DNA of 48,837 nt from Actinoplanes sp. DH11 (GCF_020873875.1 NZ_JAHWGU010000046.1:1-48837), one strand, 5' to 3'; positions 18,895 through 28,394 are shown, counted from the stretch's first letter. A program made the numbers and translations. Notes: generated by a model not told the origin, from the letters alone.

Positions 18895-21396
18895 GTGAGC
18901 GAGACTGGTGGGCCGGACGTGACGAACGAGTTGCGGCTGCCCTGGGACGACGATCCTGAGGACCTCTACGAGCATGCGCCGTGCGGGTACCTCACGACGC
19001 TCCCGGACGGCACCATCGTCCGGGTCAACGAGACCTTCCTGGCCTGGACCGGGTACACACGTGCCGCCCTGATCGGTCACCGGCGGTTCCGTGACCTGCT
19101 CACGGCGGGTGACAAGATCTACCACGAGACCCACTACGCACCGTTGCTGTCGATGCAGAGCGAGGTGCACGAGATCGCGCTCGAGGTGGTGGGTGCGGAC
19201 GGGCAGCGGCTGCCCGTACTCGTCAACTCGGTCCTGGAACGCGGTGCCGGCGGCACGCCGCGGATCATCCGCACCATGGTCTTCAACGCGGCCGAGCGGC
19301 GCAGCTATGAGCGTGAGCTGCTCGCCGCCCGCCGGGTGGCGGAGGCCTCCGAGCAGCGTGTCCGGGTGTTGCAGAGGATAGTGGCCGACCTGGCTGCCGC
19401 GCCGACCGAGGCCGAGGTGGCCGAGGCGGTCGTCCGCGCGCCCGAGCCGGCCTTCGAGGCTGCCAGCACCAGCATCTACCTGGTGGACGTGGAGCGCGAC
19501 CAGCTGATCGCGGTCGCCTCCACCGACCCGACCACCGGCAACTGGGAGGACATGCCGTGCTCCTCGGACCGGGCGGTGGCCGAGGTCGCCCGGCGCGGTG
19601 ACCTGCACGTGATCGGCACCGTGGCCGAGGCCGAGGAACACTTCCCGGACCTGGCCGAGTCGATGCGGCGCTCCGGGCGCAACACCGTGGTGCTGCTGCC
19701 GCTCACGACCGGCTCCGGCGACGAGCAGGCCCTCACCGTGCTCGGTGTGCTGGCGTTCAGCTTCCGCGAGGAGCGCTCGCTCAGCGACGGCGAGCTGCGC
19801 GTGATCCGTTTGCTCGGTCAGCAGGCCGGCCAGGCGCTGGACCGGGCCCGGCTCTACGACGACGCCCGGCGCCGCGAGGAACGGGCCGGCTTCCTGGCCC
19901 GGATGACCCGGTCGCTGGAGGAGGAGCACCGCCTGCTCCAGCGGGCCCGCCGGCTGGTGGAACGGGTGATGGAGTTCGCCGACTGGGCGGAGGTCCGCCT
20001 GCAGGTCGGCCCGGCCGGCCTGCTGGAGCACGCCGGCACCCAGCCGCCCGACCCGGACCTGCTCGCCGAACGGGTCGCGGTGGCCACCCGCGACGCCCAG
20101 CCGATCTACGCGGCCGACGACGACGGCCTCGCCTGCACCGTGCTGCCGCTGACCGCCCGCGGCCGGGTGCTCGGCACGCTCGCGCTGCGGATGACGCCGG
20201 ACCGCAGGTTCGCCGCGGGAGAGCGGCTCTTCCTGGCCGACCTGGCCGACCGGGCCGGTCTCGCGCTGGAGAACGCCCGGCTCTACGAGCAGGAACGGGC
20301 CATCGCCCGGACACTGCAGCGCAGCCTGCTGGCGGCGGACGTGCCGGGTGGCGACCCGCGGTTCGTGATGGAGACCTACTACCAGGCCGCCGCGCAGGAC
20401 CTGGAGGTCGGCGGCGACTGGTTCGACGCGTTCCTGATCACCCCGAGCAAGCTGGCCGTGGTGGTCGGCGACGTGGTCGGGCGGGGCATCGACGCGGCCA
20501 CCACGATGGGGCAGCTGCGCAGCGCGATCCGCGCACTCGCCTCGGCCGAGCACGGCCCGGCCCGGCTGCTGGAACAGCTGGACCGGTTCTGTGAGCGGGT
20601 CGACTCGGCCCGCATGGCGACCGTGGTCTACGGCGAGATCGACCTACTGACCAGCGAGTTGTCGTACGCCTGCGCCGGTCACCTGCCGCCGCTGCTGCAC
20701 GAGCCCGCGGGTTCGCCGCAATATCTCCTCCAGGCCCGGTCGGCACCGATCGGCTCGCGGGCCGGCGACCGCCGCCGCACCCAGCACAAGGTGCGCCTGG
20801 CCGCCGGCAGCCGGCTGCTGCTCTACACCGACGGCCTGGTGGAGCGCCGGGGCCGCCCGATCGACAGGGGTTTCGAGATCCTGGCCCGGGAGTACGCGCG
20901 CCGCCGGGACGCCCCGCTCAAGGGCCTCACCGCGGGTCTCGCCGACACCATGGTCGGCCGGGACCACGGCGACGACGTCTGCCTGCTCTGCCTCACCCTG
21001 GGCGCCGAGGAACGGCTGGAACGGTCGATCGGCGCCGACCCGCTGCAGATCTCGCTGCTCCGGGCCGACCTGCGCGGCTGGCTGGTCGGCCACGCGGTCG
21101 ACACGGACTGCGTGAACGCGGTGCTGCTGGCCTGCTCCGAGGCGGTGGCGAACGCGATCGAGCACGGCTACCGGGACGACCCGTTCGGTGTGGTGGACGT
21201 CTCCGCGACGGTCAGCGCGGACGCGGTCGAGGTCCGGGTCACCGACCGGGGCAGCTGGCGCGGCCCCGGCGCCGACTTCACCCGTGGCCGCGGGTTGCAG
21301 CTGATCGAGGAATCGATGGACGAGGTGTTCTTCGACCGTGGCGAGGGGACGACGGTGACCATGCGGCGCAACCGGGGAGAAAGACGGCAGCCATGA
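18895..21396 (+). CDS. PAS-GAF-GAF-PP2C (SpoIIE)-HATPase signalling protein, RsbP-like
   Basis: The 833-residue protein has, in order, a PAS domain (about 20-135), a coiled-coil linker, a GAF domain (about 155-320), a second GAF-like domain (about 335-470), a SpoIIE-type PP2C phosphatase (about 480-705) and a C-terminal RsbW-like HATPase (about 715-833). PP2C metal-binding aspartates are visible in GGDWFD (D508), GDVVGRG (D526) and GRDHGDD (D690, D693/D694). The kinase-like ATP motifs are SEAVANAIEHGY and DRGSW. It therefore combines an anti-anti-sigma phosphatase with an anti-sigma kinase. It is flanked by an RsbQ-like hydrolase and, with an ATGA overlap, by a STAS protein. The expected role is partner switching on a sigma factor encoded elsewhere. 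GTG starts at 18895 or 18919 are both possible. Confidence 0.9.
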   Translation: MSETGGPDVTNELRLPWDDDPEDLYEHAPCGYLTTLPDGTIVRVNETFLAWTGYTRAALIGHRRFRDLLTAGDKIYHETHYAPLLSMQSEVHEIALEVVGADGQRLPVLVNSVLERGAGGTPRIIRTMVFNAAERRSYERELLAARRVAEASEQRVRVLQRIVADLAAAPTEAEVAEAVVRAPEPAFEAASTSIYLVDVERDQLIAVASTDPTTGNWEDMPCSSDRAVAEVARRGDLHVIGTVAEAEEHFPDLAESMRRSGRNTVVLLPLTTGSGDEQALTVLGVLAFSFREERSLSDGELRVIRLLGQQAGQALDRARLYDDARRREERAGFLARMTRSLEEEHRLLQRARRLVERVMEFADWAEVRLQVGPAGLLEHAGTQPPDPDLLAERVAVATRDAQPIYAADDDGLACTVLPLTARGRVLGTLALRMTPDRRFAAGERLFLADLADRAGLALENARLYEQERAIARTLQRSLLAADVPGGDPRFVMETYYQAAAQDLEVGGDWFDAFLITPSKLAVVVGDVVGRGIDAATTMGQLRSAIRALASAEHGPARLLEQLDRFCERVDSARMATVVYGEIDLLTSELSYACAGHLPPLLHEPAGSPQYLLQARSAPIGSRAGDRRRTQHKVRLAAGSRLLLYTDGLVERRGRPIDRGFEILAREYARRRDAPLKGLTAGLADTMVGRDHGDDVCLLCLTLGAEERLERSIGADPLQISLLRADLRGWLVGHAVDTDCVNAVLLACSEAVANAIEHGYRDDPFGVVDVSATVSADAVEVRVTDRGSWRGPGADFTRGRGLQLIEESMDEVFFDRGEGTTVTMRRNRGERRQP

Positions 21397-21737
21397 CCGA
21401 TCAGTGGGTGAGTTTCTCCCGGCACGGCGTCGCCGAGCTGGTCCATCTGAAGGGCGAGATCGATCTGGCGAACGCCAACGACATCGGCCGGGCCATCGTG
21501 GCGCGGACGACCGGGGCGAGCGCCGTGCTGATCGACCTCACCGCCGTCTCTTTCCTGGACAGCGCCGGTGTGCGGCTGCTCGATTTCATCGTGGGTGATC
21601 TGGACGACCGGGGGAAGCCGATCAAACTGGTCGTCGGTGAGCGTGGGGCCGCCCGGATGACCCTTCAGCTCTGTTCGTTCCGGACGGATCTGCTCGCCAC
21701 CGATCTGGACCGGGCCGCGGCGGAACTGGACCGCTAG
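21393..21737 (+). CDS. STAS-domain anti-sigma factor antagonist
   Basis: The 114-residue single STAS domain resembles RsbV and SpoIIAA. The phosphorylatable serine is Ser57 in FLDSAGVRLL; the N-terminal strand LKGEIDLANAND is also typical. Its start overlaps the stop of the PP2C-HATPase gene, so both should be made together. The likely cycle is phosphorylation of Ser57 by the HATPase domain and dephosphorylation by the PP2C domain, controlling release of a sigma factor. The target sigma factor is not in the window. Confidence 0.92.
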   Translation: MTDQWVSFSRHGVAELVHLKGEIDLANANDIGRAIVARTTGASAVLIDLTAVSFLDSAGVRLLDFIVGDLDDRGKPIKLVVGERGAARMTLQLCSFRTDLLATDLDRAAAELDR

Positions 21738-21744
21738 TCTCGCG

Positions 21745-21750
21745 TACCCT
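21745..21750 (+). promoter_or_regulatory. -10 box of a leaderless promoter for the radical SAM gene
   Basis: TACCCT lies eight bases before the ATG at 21759, and no Shine-Dalgarno sequence is present. TAGTCT at 21735-21740, overlapping the STAS stop, is an alternative that would give a leader of about 12 bases. Confidence 0.4.
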
Positions 21751-21758
21751 GGACACCC

Positions 21759-23702
21759 ATGAGCGTCAGTTCCGTCTTCCCGCAGCTCGAGCAGTTGCTG
21801 CCCAGGGTCAGCAAACCGATCCAGTACGTGGGCGGCGAGCTCGGCGCCGTCGTCAAGGACTGGGACTCCACCGTCGTCCGGTGGGCGCTGATGTACCCGG
21901 ACGCATACGAGGTGGGTCTGCCCAACCAGGGTGTCCAGATCCTTTACGAGGTGCTCAACGAGCAGCCCGACGTGCTCGCCGAGCGGACGTACGCGGTCTG
22001 GCCGGACCTCGAGGCGCTGATGAAGGAGAACGGCGTCCCGCAGTTCACCGTCGACGCGCACCGGCCGGTCCGGGCGTTCGACATGTTCGGCGTCTCGTTC
22101 GCCACCGAGCTCGGCTACACCAACCTGCTCAGCGCGCTCGACCTGGCCGGCATCCCGCTGCTCAGCGCCGACCGCACCGAGGACGACCCGGTGGTGCTGG
22201 CCGGCGGCCACGCCGCGTTCAACCCGGAGCCGATCGCCGACTTCATCGACGCCGCGGTGCTCGGTGACGGCGAGGAGGCGGTTCTCGAGATCACCGGGAT
22301 CATCCGGGAGTGGAAGGCGGAGGGCCGCCCGGGCGGTCGCGACGAGCTGCTGCTGCGCCTGGCGCGGACCGAGAGCATCTACGTGCCGCGCTTCTACGAC
22401 GTCGACTACCTGCCGGACGGCCGGATCCAGCGTGTCGTGCCGAACCGGCCGGACGTCCCGTTCCGGGTCGCCAAGCGCACCACGATGGACCTGGACGCGT
22501 GGCCGTACCCGAAGAAGCCCCTGGTCCCGCTCGCCGAGACGGTCCACGAGCGGTATGCGGTGGAGATCTTCCGCGGCTGCACCCGGGGTTGCCGGTTCTG
22601 CCAGGCCGGCATGATCACCCGCCCGGTGCGGGAGCGCTCGATCACCACGGTCGGCCAGATGGTCAAGGAGGGCCTGGAGTTCTCCGGCTTCAACGAGGTC
22701 GGCCTGCTCTCGCTCTCCAGCGCCGACCACTCCGAGATCGGTGACATGTGCTCCGGTCTCGCCGAGCAGTACGCGGACACCAACGTCTCGCTGTCCCTGC
22801 CCTCGACCCGGGTCGACGCCTTCAACATCGACCTGGCACAGGAGTTGTCCCGCAACGGCCGGCGCACCGGCCTCACCTTCGCGCCGGAGGGCGGCTCGGA
22901 GCGGATCCGCAAGGTCATCAACAAGATGGTGACCAAGGAGGATCTGATCCGTACGGTCGTGACGGCGTACTCGAACGGCTGGCGGCAGGTCAAGCTCTAC
23001 TTCATGTGCGGCCTGCCCAGCGAGACCGACGAGGACGTCCTCGAGATCGCCGACATGGCGCACGAGGTGATCCGGGCCGGTCGGGAGGCCGCCGGCACCA
23101 AGGACATCCGCTGCACCGTGTCGATCGGCGGTTTCGTGCCGAAACCGCACACCCCGTTCCAATGGGCGAGCATGGACCGGCCGGAGGTCATCGACGGCCG
23201 GCTCAAGCTGCTCAAGCAGGCCATCAACAGTGACCGGTCGCTGGGCCGGGCCATCGGTTTCCGCTACCACGACGGCGAGCCCTCGCTGATCGAGGGCCTG
23301 CTCTCCCGCGGCGACCGCCGGGTCGGCCAGGTCATCCGCCGGGTCTGGGAGAAGGGCGGCCGGTTCGACGGCTGGTCCGAGCACTTCTCCTACGCCCGCT
23401 GGATCGAGGCGGCCGACGAGGTGCTCCCCGGTCTCGGCGTCGACCTGGACTGGTTCACCACCCGCGAGCGCGACGAGCTCGAGGTCCTGCCCTGGGACCA
23501 CCTGGACTCCGGTCTCGACAAGGACTGGCTCTGGCAGGACTGGCAGGACTCCATGTCCGAGTACGAGCAGGACGACTGCCGCTGGACCCCGTGCTTCGAC
23601 TGCGGTGTCTGCCCGTCGATGGACACCGAGATCCAGATCGGTCCCACCGGCAAGAAGCTGCTTCCCTTGACCCCGGTTAACAACCTGCGGGTCCCCGCTT
23701 AG
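21759..23702 (+). CDS. TIGR03960-type B12-binding-like radical SAM protein
   Basis: The 647-residue protein has an N-terminal cobalamin-binding-like region and a radical SAM core with the cluster motif C274-x3-C278-x2-C281 (RGCTRGCRFCQAG). A Cys-rich C-terminus, PCFDCGVCPSMD, may hold a second cluster. It matches the actinobacterial family encoded next to a DUF2344 protein and RNase E. The substrate is not known; the constant link to rne and rplU-rpmA suggests an RNA or ribosome modification (inference). Its stop codon is the first part of the Shine-Dalgarno sequence of the next gene, so the two form an operon. Confidence 0.88.
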   Translation: MSVSSVFPQLEQLLPRVSKPIQYVGGELGAVVKDWDSTVVRWALMYPDAYEVGLPNQGVQILYEVLNEQPDVLAERTYAVWPDLEALMKENGVPQFTVDAHRPVRAFDMFGVSFATELGYTNLLSALDLAGIPLLSADRTEDDPVVLAGGHAAFNPEPIADFIDAAVLGDGEEAVLEITGIIREWKAEGRPGGRDELLLRLARTESIYVPRFYDVDYLPDGRIQRVVPNRPDVPFRVAKRTTMDLDAWPYPKKPLVPLAETVHERYAVEIFRGCTRGCRFCQAGMITRPVRERSITTVGQMVKEGLEFSGFNEVGLLSLSSADHSEIGDMCSGLAEQYADTNVSLSLPSTRVDAFNIDLAQELSRNGRRTGLTFAPEGGSERIRKVINKMVTKEDLIRTVVTAYSNGWRQVKLYFMCGLPSETDEDVLEIADMAHEVIRAGREAAGTKDIRCTVSIGGFVPKPHTPFQWASMDRPEVIDGRLKLLKQAINSDRSLGRAIGFRYHDGEPSLIEGLLSRGDRRVGQVIRRVWEKGGRFDGWSEHFSYARWIEAADEVLPGLGVDLDWFTTRERDELEVLPWDHLDSGLDKDWLWQDWQDSMSEYEQDDCRWTPCFDCGVCPSMDTEIQIGPTGKKLLPLTPVNNLRVPA

Positions 23703-23712
23703 GAGAAGGACT

Positions 23713-24489
23713 ATTCCCCCGAAGAACCAACCGGTGGGCGGTCAGGCCCCGGTGGTGCAGCGGCTCCGCCTTCGCTATGCGAAGCGCGGACCGCTGCGTT
23801 TCACCTCGCACCGGGACTTCGCCCGCGCCTTCGAACGCGCCCTGCGGCGTGCCGCGGTGCCCATCGCCTATTCGCAGGGCTTCACCCCACACCCCAAGAT
23901 CTCGTACGCGAGTGCCGCGCCCACCGGTGTCGGCAGCGAGGCGGAATACCTGGAGATCGGCCTGCAGGCCCCGGTCGACCCGGAGGAGTTGCGTGTCGCA
24001 CTCGACGCGGCGCTCTCCCCGGGCCTCGACATCCTCGAGGCAGTGATCGCTGTCGAGGGCAGCCTGGCCGACCGGATCGACGCGTCCCAGTGGCGGATCG
24101 AGCTGCCCCAGGTCGAGGAGAAGACCGCGGTGGACGCCGTCGCGGCTTTCCTCGCGGCCGAAGAAGTGCTGGTCGAGCGCATGACCAAGCAGGGCCGGCG
24201 CTCGTTCGACGCGCGCGCGGCGGTCACTTCCTGCACGGTGACGCAGGAGGCAGACCTACCTTCCGGGGCCACAGGAGTACCGTGTGCGATAATCGACCTT
24301 GTCGTACGGCAGGTGACACCCGCCGTGCGGCCCGATGACGTCCTTTCCGGCCTGCGCGTGGTGGCCGGCCTGGAGCCGCCGGTGCCCCCTCGGGTAACCC
24401 GGCTGGCCCAGGGCACACTCACCGCGCAGGGGGTTATCGTCGATCCGTTGGACACGGATCGCGAGGGCGCCGGCATCGGAGGACGCTGA
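23713..24489 (+). CDS. TIGR03936 / DUF2344 radical SAM-associated protein, probable ATT start
   Basis: The family sequence is clear from RLRLRYAKRGPLRFTSHRDF onward. DUF2344 proteins accompany the TIGR03960 radical SAM protein, sometimes fused to it, and presumably form its partner or substrate-binding unit. The best start is ATT at 23713, giving MPPKNQPVGGQAP: AGGAGAAGG (23701-23709) ends three bases before it, overlapping the previous stop. The first in-frame conventional codon is GTG at 23734, about 24 bases beyond that Shine-Dalgarno sequence, with none of its own. From ATT the product has 258 residues. Rare ATT starts are documented for infC; here the assignment is inferred. Confidence 0.82.
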   Translation: MPPKNQPVGGQAPVVQRLRLRYAKRGPLRFTSHRDFARAFERALRRAAVPIAYSQGFTPHPKISYASAAPTGVGSEAEYLEIGLQAPVDPEELRVALDAALSPGLDILEAVIAVEGSLADRIDASQWRIELPQVEEKTAVDAVAAFLAAEEVLVERMTKQGRRSFDARAAVTSCTVTQEADLPSGATGVPCAIIDLVVRQVTPAVRPDDVLSGLRVVAGLEPPVPPRVTRLAQGTLTAQGVIVDPLDTDREGAGIGGR

Positions 24490-24624
24490 CCGGGGTCTCC
24501 GGTCGGTGTTCGTTGGCAGACTTCGGCAGCCCGACCGTGCGGCCGGGCCCGGAACACTTTTGCAGTGACCCTGCGTGGCAGCGCTTACCCGCGCCCGGGG
24601 TCGCCGAGAACTGGAGAGCGCCCC

Positions 24625-27600
24625 ATGCTCGATAACGAGCCCCCAGCGAACCTGGGAGAACCGGGCGGTGAACGGGACGGAGCAGTTCCTCCGACCGGTG
24701 ATACCGCCGCAGCCACGACCCCCGCACGCCGGACGCGCGCACCGCGTCGCAAGGCGGCAGCGCCTCCGCCGGAGGCCGAGGGTCCGGAGAGCACCACCCC
24801 TGTCGCTTCCGGCGAGTCCGCCGGCGCCGAGCCCGGCGCCGCCGCGGAGATCGCGGCGACCGATCCACCGCCGGCGAAGAAGGCCACCCGCAGCCGCCGC
24901 AAGGCTGCCGCGCCGGCCGCCGCCGCGTCCGCACCTGCCGGTGAGGCGCCCGCTTCAGCTGCCGGTGAGGCGTCCGCGTCTGCTGCCGGGGGGCCGGCAG
25001 GTCAGGTCGCGGGGATCCCGGCCGCCGGGACCGCCGACGTTCCGGCTGAGGCGGCTGCCGACGCTCCGGCTCCAGCTCCGGTGAAGAAGGCCACTCGCAG
25101 CCGCCGCAAGGCTGCTGCTCCTGCTGCCGAAACTCCCGCGACGGAAGCCGTTGCCGCCCCGGCGGCCGCTGCCACCCCGACCACCGCTGCCACCCCGACC
25201 ACCACTGCGACCCCGGACGCCGCCGCCGAGCCGGCCGCGACGTCGGCCACCGCGGCACCTGCTGTCGCGCCGGACGCCGTTGCCGCTGAGGCCCCGGCTC
25301 CGGTCAAGAAGGCCACCCGGGCCCGCCGCACCAAGAGCCAGCCGGCTCCCGCCCCGGTGATCGAGCCGCCCGCGGCCGAGACCGACGTGGAGGAGACCGA
25401 GGAAGAGCTGCTCGCCGACGCCGCCATCGAGGCTGCCTCGGCCGCTCGTTCGGCCGGCGCACCGGTTGTCGGCGTGTTGCCGCTCGACGACGACTTCGTC
25501 GAGGAACTGCCGGCCGGACCGTCGCCGGCCCGCCGGGCCGCGCTGCCGCCCGCCGTACTCTTCATGCCGCCGGACCCCGCCGAGGCCCAGCCTGCCGCGC
25601 CGGTCGGCCGTCGTCGCCGTGGCGCCGCCGAGCCCGTTGCCGAGCCGGTGGCCGAGGAGCAGACCGCTCCGGCGGGTCGCCGCCGTCGTGGTGCCGCCGC
25701 CGAACCGCCGGCCGAGGTCGTCGCCGAGGCGCCCGCCGCTGAGCCGGCCGAGGAACTCGAGGTTCCGGCCGAGACGAACCGCCGGTCCCGCCGCCGCCGC
25801 CGTGGCGCCGGGGACGAGACCGCCGAGGTGGCCGCTCCCGTCGAGGAGCCGGTGGCCGAGGAGACCGACGAGTCCGCCGACGACGCCGAGGACGGCGCCG
25901 ACGACGACTCCGAGGACGACGAGGAGTCGGGTCGCCGCCGCCGTCGCCGGGGCCGTCGTGGCCGTGGCCGCGGCAAGGGTCCGTCGGACGAGTCGGACGA
26001 GGGCGACGCCGAGGACGAGGACGGCGAGGACGCCGAGGAGAGTGCCGAGGCGTCGTCCGACGAGGGCGACGAGGGCGATGAGACCGACGGTGACGGGGTC
26101 ACCCGCCGCCGCCGTCGCCGCCGCCGCAAGGGCTCCGGTGGTGACGCCGAGGTCGGCGGCATCGAGGACGGCGTGCACACCGTGGTCCGGGTCCGTGAGC
26201 CGCGCCGCACCGACGAGGTGCAGGGCGTCTCCGGTTCGACCCGGCTCGAGGCCAAGCGCCAGCGCCGCCGGGACGGCCGGGAACAGCGCCGGACCCGCCC
26301 GCCGATCCTGAGCGAGTCGGAGTTCCTGGCCCGCCGCGAGGCGGTCGACCGGGTCATGGTGGTCCGGCAGAAGGCCGACCGCACCCAGATCGCGGTCCTT
26401 GAGGACGGCATCCTGGTCGAGCACTACGTCGCCCGGGCCACGTCCGGCACCATGGTCGGCAATGTGTACCTCGGCAAGGTGCAGAACGTGCTGCCCAGCA
26501 TGGAGGCGGCCTTCGTCGACGTCGGCCGCGGCCGCAACGCGGTGCTCTACGCCGGCGAGGTCAACTGGGACGCCACCGGCCTGGAGGGTCGCGCCCGCTC
26601 GATCGAGCAGGCGCTGCGCTCCGGCGACTCGGTGCTGGTGCAGGTCACCAAGGACCCGATCGGCCACAAGGGCGCCCGGCTGACCAGCCACATCGCGCTC
26701 TCCGGCCGGCACCTGGTCTACGTGCCGAACGGCAACGCGTCCGGGATCAGCCGCAAGCTGCCGGACAACGAGCGCAAGCGGCTCCGCGACATCCTGAAGA
26801 AGCTGGTCCCGGACGGCGCGGGCGTGATCGTCCGGACCGCGGCCGAGGGCGCCAGCGAGGACGAGCTGGCGCGGGACGTGAAGCGGCTCCAGGCGCAGTG
26901 GGAGGACATCCAGGCCCGGGCTGCCGAGGGCAACGCGCCGCGGGCGCTCTCCGAGGAGCCGGACCTGGTCATCCGGGTGGTCCGCGACCTGTTCAACGAG
27001 GACTTCCGCGAGCTCATCGTGCAGGGCGAGCAGGCGTACGCCGAGGTGGAGAACTACCTCGACTCGGTCTCGCCGGACCTGGTGGAGCGGCTGCGCCGGC
27101 ACACCGGTGTGGCGGACGCCTTCGCCGAGTGGCGGATCGACGAGCAGATCATGAAGGCGCTGGACCGCAAGGTCTTCCTGCCGTCCGGCGGTCACCTGGT
27201 GATCGACCGGACCGAGGCGATGACGGTTGTCGACGTCAACACCGGTAAGTACACCGGCGCCGGCGGCAACCTCGAGGAGACGGTCACCCGCAACAACCTG
27301 GAGGCGGCCGAGGAGATCGTGCGTCAGCTGCGGCTGCGCGACCTCGGCGGCATCGTGGTGATCGACTTCATCGACATGGTGCTGGAGAGCAACCGCGAGC
27401 TGGTGCTGCGGCGGCTCACCGAGTGCCTGGGCCGGGACCGGACCAAGCACCAGGTCACCGAGATCACCTCGCTCGGCCTGGTCCAGATGACCCGGAAGCG
27501 GATCGGATCGGGTCTGCTCGAGGTCTTCAGCGAGACCTGTGACCACTGCAAGGGCCGCGGCGTGATCGTGCACCCCGAGCCGGTGCCGGAGAAGCGTTCC

Positions 27601-28341
27601 AACGGCGGCGGTGGCGGTGGCAGCCAGGTGAAGGCGGTGGCGGCCGCGGTGCGGACCGAGGCGCCGCCGCAGCAGCAGCAGACGCAGCAGCCGGCAGCGA
27701 GCGGCAAGCGCCGCCGCCGCGGTGGCGACAACGGCACCGCGGCCGAGACGGCGCAGCCGGAGGTCGTTCAGCCCGAGACCCGGTCCGAGGCCGTGCGGCC
27801 CGAGCCGGTCGAGGGCGCGGTCGTGGCGGAGCCCGCGGCTCCGGGGCCGGGCGCGGACACCGCTACCGGCCGGACCGAGGGCGAGCAGGCACAGGCCGAC
27901 CCGGTCGTGCAGGCACAGGCCGGCCCGGTCGCGCAGGTCGCCGAGGCACCGCCGGTGGTGACCCCGCCGGTCGCTGCTCAGCCGGTCGCTGCTCAGCAAG
28001 CCGTGACTCGGCCGGTGTCGACGCCGCCGGTCGCCGGGTCCGGGATCATCTCGCGGCCGGTGAAGCCGGCACTCACGTCGAACGACGGCAGTGAGTACGA
28101 CATCAGCGGCTACGACCTGTCCCGCTACGACTCCCCGGAGCCGAGCGCCGCGCCCGCGGCGAGTGACGCGGCGGGGGCGAACGGCGTGGAGTACGCGGAG
28201 GCTGAGGAGCCGCTGCGGCTGGCCGGCTCGGACGACCCGGACGCGGCCGAGGACGACGAGGACGAGGACTCCGTCGGGGCGGGCACGACCGGCCGGCGCC
28301 GGTCCCGCCGGAGCAGCACGCGACGGCGTACCCGGCCCTGA
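24625..28341 (+). CDS. rne: ribonuclease E/G
   Basis: RNase E/G is the main endonuclease of mRNA decay and rRNA processing. The 1238-residue protein has a catalytic core in the middle, the mycobacterial-type layout. The S1 domain starts near 609 (GNVYLGKVQNVLPSM). Catalytic magnesium ligands are D870 in VDVNTG and D914 in VIDFIDM. The zinc link is C972-x2-C975 in ETCDHCKGRG. The first 580 residues are low complexity: Ala/Pro-rich, with three copies of a KKATRSRRKAAAP-type repeat (about 82, 153 and 227), then acidic stretches and Arg-rich blocks such as RRRRRGRRGRGRG. The C-terminal 260 residues are also disordered. ATG 24625 is preferred (GGAG at 24613) over a GTG 60 bases upstream. The flanks (radical SAM pair, rplU-rpmA-obg) are typical. 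Confidence 0.95.
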   Translation: MLDNEPPANLGEPGGERDGAVPPTGDTAAATTPARRTRAPRRKAAAPPPEAEGPESTTPVASGESAGAEPGAAAEIAATDPPPAKKATRSRRKAAAPAAAASAPAGEAPASAAGEASASAAGGPAGQVAGIPAAGTADVPAEAAADAPAPAPVKKATRSRRKAAAPAAETPATEAVAAPAAAATPTTAATPTTTATPDAAAEPAATSATAAPAVAPDAVAAEAPAPVKKATRARRTKSQPAPAPVIEPPAAETDVEETEEELLADAAIEAASAARSAGAPVVGVLPLDDDFVEELPAGPSPARRAALPPAVLFMPPDPAEAQPAAPVGRRRRGAAEPVAEPVAEEQTAPAGRRRRGAAAEPPAEVVAEAPAAEPAEELEVPAETNRRSRRRRRGAGDETAEVAAPVEEPVAEETDESADDAEDGADDDSEDDEESGRRRRRRGRRGRGRGKGPSDESDEGDAEDEDGEDAEESAEASSDEGDEGDETDGDGVTRRRRRRRRKGSGGDAEVGGIEDGVHTVVRVREPRRTDEVQGVSGSTRLEAKRQRRRDGREQRRTRPPILSESEFLARREAVDRVMVVRQKADRTQIAVLEDGILVEHYVARATSGTMVGNVYLGKVQNVLPSMEAAFVDVGRGRNAVLYAGEVNWDATGLEGRARSIEQALRSGDSVLVQVTKDPIGHKGARLTSHIALSGRHLVYVPNGNASGISRKLPDNERKRLRDILKKLVPDGAGVIVRTAAEGASEDELARDVKRLQAQWEDIQARAAEGNAPRALSEEPDLVIRVVRDLFNEDFRELIVQGEQAYAEVENYLDSVSPDLVERLRRHTGVADAFAEWRIDEQIMKALDRKVFLPSGGHLVIDRTEAMTVVDVNTGKYTGAGGNLEETVTRNNLEAAEEIVRQLRLRDLGGIVVIDFIDMVLESNRELVLRRLTECLGRDRTKHQVTEITSLGLVQMTRKRIGSGLLEVFSETCDHCKGRGVIVHPEPVPEKRSNGGGGGGSQVKAVAAAVRTEAPPQQQQTQQPAASGKRRRRGGDNGTAAETAQPEVVQPETRSEAVRPEPVEGAVVAEPAAPGPGADTATGRTEGEQAQADPVVQAQAGPVAQVAEAPPVVTPPVAAQPVAAQQAVTRPVSTPPVAGSGIISRPVKPALTSNDGSEYDISGYDLSRYDSPEPSAAPAASDAAGANGVEYAEAEEPLRLAGSDDPDAAEDDEDEDSVGAGTTGRRRSRRSSTRRRTRP

Positions 28342-28367
28342 CGAGGTCATATCCGGCCGGTTCGGCA

Positions 28368-28394
28368 CCGCTGCCTGGCGACACCAGGCAGCGG
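28368..28394 (+). terminator. rne terminator-like hairpin
   Basis: CCGCTGCCTGG (28368-28378) and CCAGGCAGCGG (28384-28394) form a perfect 11-bp stem with a five-base loop, 26 bases after the rne stop. No T-tract follows. Confidence 0.6.
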
